Part shown: piece by piece, positions 63,221 through 64,000 of the stretch
Numbering within the stretch: position 1 is the stretch's first letter
How the letters are laid out: the number at the start of each line of letters is the position of its first letter
NCBI GenBank assembly: GCA_027854065.1
Contig: JAQGEF010000007.1
Span: 124,001 to 188,000 of the forward strand
Length of the DNA stretch: 64,000 nucleotides
Origin: Polluticaenibacter yanchengensis
Lineage (GTDB): Bacteria > Bacteroidota > Bacteroidia > Chitinophagales > Chitinophagaceae
Reading direction: 5' to 3'
Position numbers and translations under genes: made by a program
The notes under the pieces: generated by a model
Databases searched by the model: none
Told to the model about the DNA's origin: nothing
What the model saw: only the letters and a program-made list of their open reading frames with translations

Positions 63221-64000
63221 ACTTATTTTCCTTTATAGTATATTCTCTAAACATTAAGCGAAGGTTCTGATCGCTTGTAAAGTACTTATAAATCCAGTTC
63301 ACAAATACCTGTATCCTGTTTTTAACACCTACCAGTAAAAACAAATGTAAACCCATCCAGATCAACCAGGCAATCCAGCCTTTAAAATGTCCTTTATCGC
63401 CAGGAAAATCTACCACGGCCATTCTCTTACCAACGGTTGCCATAGAGCCTTTATCCTTGTATTCAAACTGCTCCGCAAAAGAGTGCCCTTTTCCACTAAT
63501 AAAGTTTTTGGCCAGCAATTTGGCCTGGCTTAATGCAACATTTGCTACCTGTGGGTGCCCGCGGGGATATTTTTCCGTTTCCATATAAGCAATATCACCC
63601 AATACAAATACACCATCAACCCCTTCTACCTGGTTGTAGCGGTTTACCTTTATCCTGTTACCACGAACAATTAAATCCTTGTCTATTCCTTCTATTAAAT
63701 TCCCGGAAATACCTGCTGCCCAAATAACCAACTCACTGTCAATAGTATTGCCATTAGTGAGCGTAATAGTCTTACCATCGTAATCTTTTACAATAGTATT
63801 TAATTCAACATTCACACCCAATTTTGTAAGATATTCCAATGAATGCTTAGAAGACTTTTCAGACATTGCGCCTAATGTTTTACCGGCACCTTCCAGCAAA
63901 ATTATTTTCATTTTACTAAAGTCCAGTTCCGGGTAATCTTTTGGTAATACATTCTTACGCATTTCTGCTATAGCACCGCTTAATTCCACACCCGTTGCAC
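63219..64000 (-). CDS. Type II NADH dehydrogenase-like protein (partial)
   Basis: The C-terminal 260 residues or so of a pyridine nucleotide-disulfide oxidoreductase; the N-terminus lies beyond the window, and reading continues in frame past 63989 (ATGVELSGAIAEM). GVNVELNTIVKDYDGKTITL and WAAGISGNLIEGI belong to the NADH domain, VFVLGDIAYMETEKYPRGHP to the FAD site, and LIWMGLHLFLLVGVKNRIQV to the membrane-binding C-terminus of NDH-2. It would pass electrons from NADH to quinone without pumping protons. Confidence 0.88.
   Translation of the reverse strand, partial: ATGVELSGAIAEMRKNVLPKDYPELDFSKMKIILLEGAGKTLGAMSEKSSKHSLEYLTKLGVNVELNTIVKDYDGKTITLTNGNTIDSELVIWAAGISGNLIEGIDKDLIVRGNRIKVNRYNQVEGVDGVFVLGDIAYMETEKYPRGHPQVANVALSQAKLLAKNFISGKGHSFAEQFEYKDKGSMATVGKRMAVVDFPGDKGHFKGWIAWLIWMGLHLFLLVGVKNRIQVFVNWIYKYFTSDQNLRLMFREYTIKENK

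Noticed and set aside
1..64000. tRNA, rRNA, CRISPR arrays, prophage or transposase genes
   Set aside because: No cloverleaf T-arm sequences, no regular direct repeats with unique spacers and no transposase or integrase motifs were seen on either strand.

Overview
The window looks like chromosomal DNA from a member of the Bacteroidota, most likely the Chitinophagaceae. Evidence: AT-rich sequence; no Shine-Dalgarno sequences ahead of most starts; repeated TAnnTTTG -7 promoter boxes (one with a perfect TTTG-N19 spacing); and families typical of the phylum (DUF5689 lipoprotein with TonB receptor, GSCFA, DUF3822, DUF2911, DUF2027-Smr, a flexirubin-type tyrosine ammonia-lyase). Family names are recognised from sequence and memory; no search was run. 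No tRNA, rRNA, CRISPR array, prophage or intact transposase gene was seen.

Layout. 1-7.6 kb: MFS transporter, AraC regulator with pncB, two aldo/keto reductases and a two-gene ABC transporter. 7.7-18 kb: secreted 5'-nucleotidase-like lipoprotein, GSCFA protein, HopJ-like protein, a penicillin-acylase-like hydrolase fused to DUF2141, a CPBP protease, an S41 protease and a PorT-like barrel. 18.2-27.2 kb (minus strand): DUF58, TgpA-like transglutaminase and MoxR, followed by a large secreted protein of unknown function and a sorbosone-dehydrogenase-like lipoprotein. 27.5-40 kb: housekeeping genes (aroQ, carA, pdxA, rsmD, rpsG, rpsL), a lipid-type ABC exporter, a HipA-like kinase with DUF3037, and a BaiN-like flavoprotein. 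40-49.7 kb: isoaspartyl peptidase, pectate lyase, Smr protein, DUF2911 and a duplicated beta-helix protein. 49.9-55.8 kb: a compact tyrosine ammonia-lyase / WG-repeat / FabG / KAS operon divergent from a halogenase-like flavoprotein. 56-64 kb: DUF5689 and TonB receptor divergent from a secreted endonuclease/phosphatase, an SPFH-tail protein, and a truncated type II NADH dehydrogenase.

How genes work together. The TAL operon plausibly makes and extends an aromatic (coumaroyl-type) starter toward an aryl-polyene or flexirubin-like product, with the divergent flavoprotein as tailoring enzyme, but carrier protein, ligase, thioesterase and export genes are absent here. MoxR, DUF58 and TgpA form a known type of envelope module. 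The TonB receptor, DUF5689 lipoprotein and secreted nuclease suggest nutrient (possibly phosphate or nucleic acid) capture.

The most unusual content is between genes: three families of interspersed repeats (twelve copies in 64 kb). One family of four always sits directly 3' of a minus-strand stop codon in the same orientation. Another has conserved ends and exchangeable inner hairpins. There is also a five-copy 14-bp tandem array that starts inside the last codons of the BaiN-like gene.
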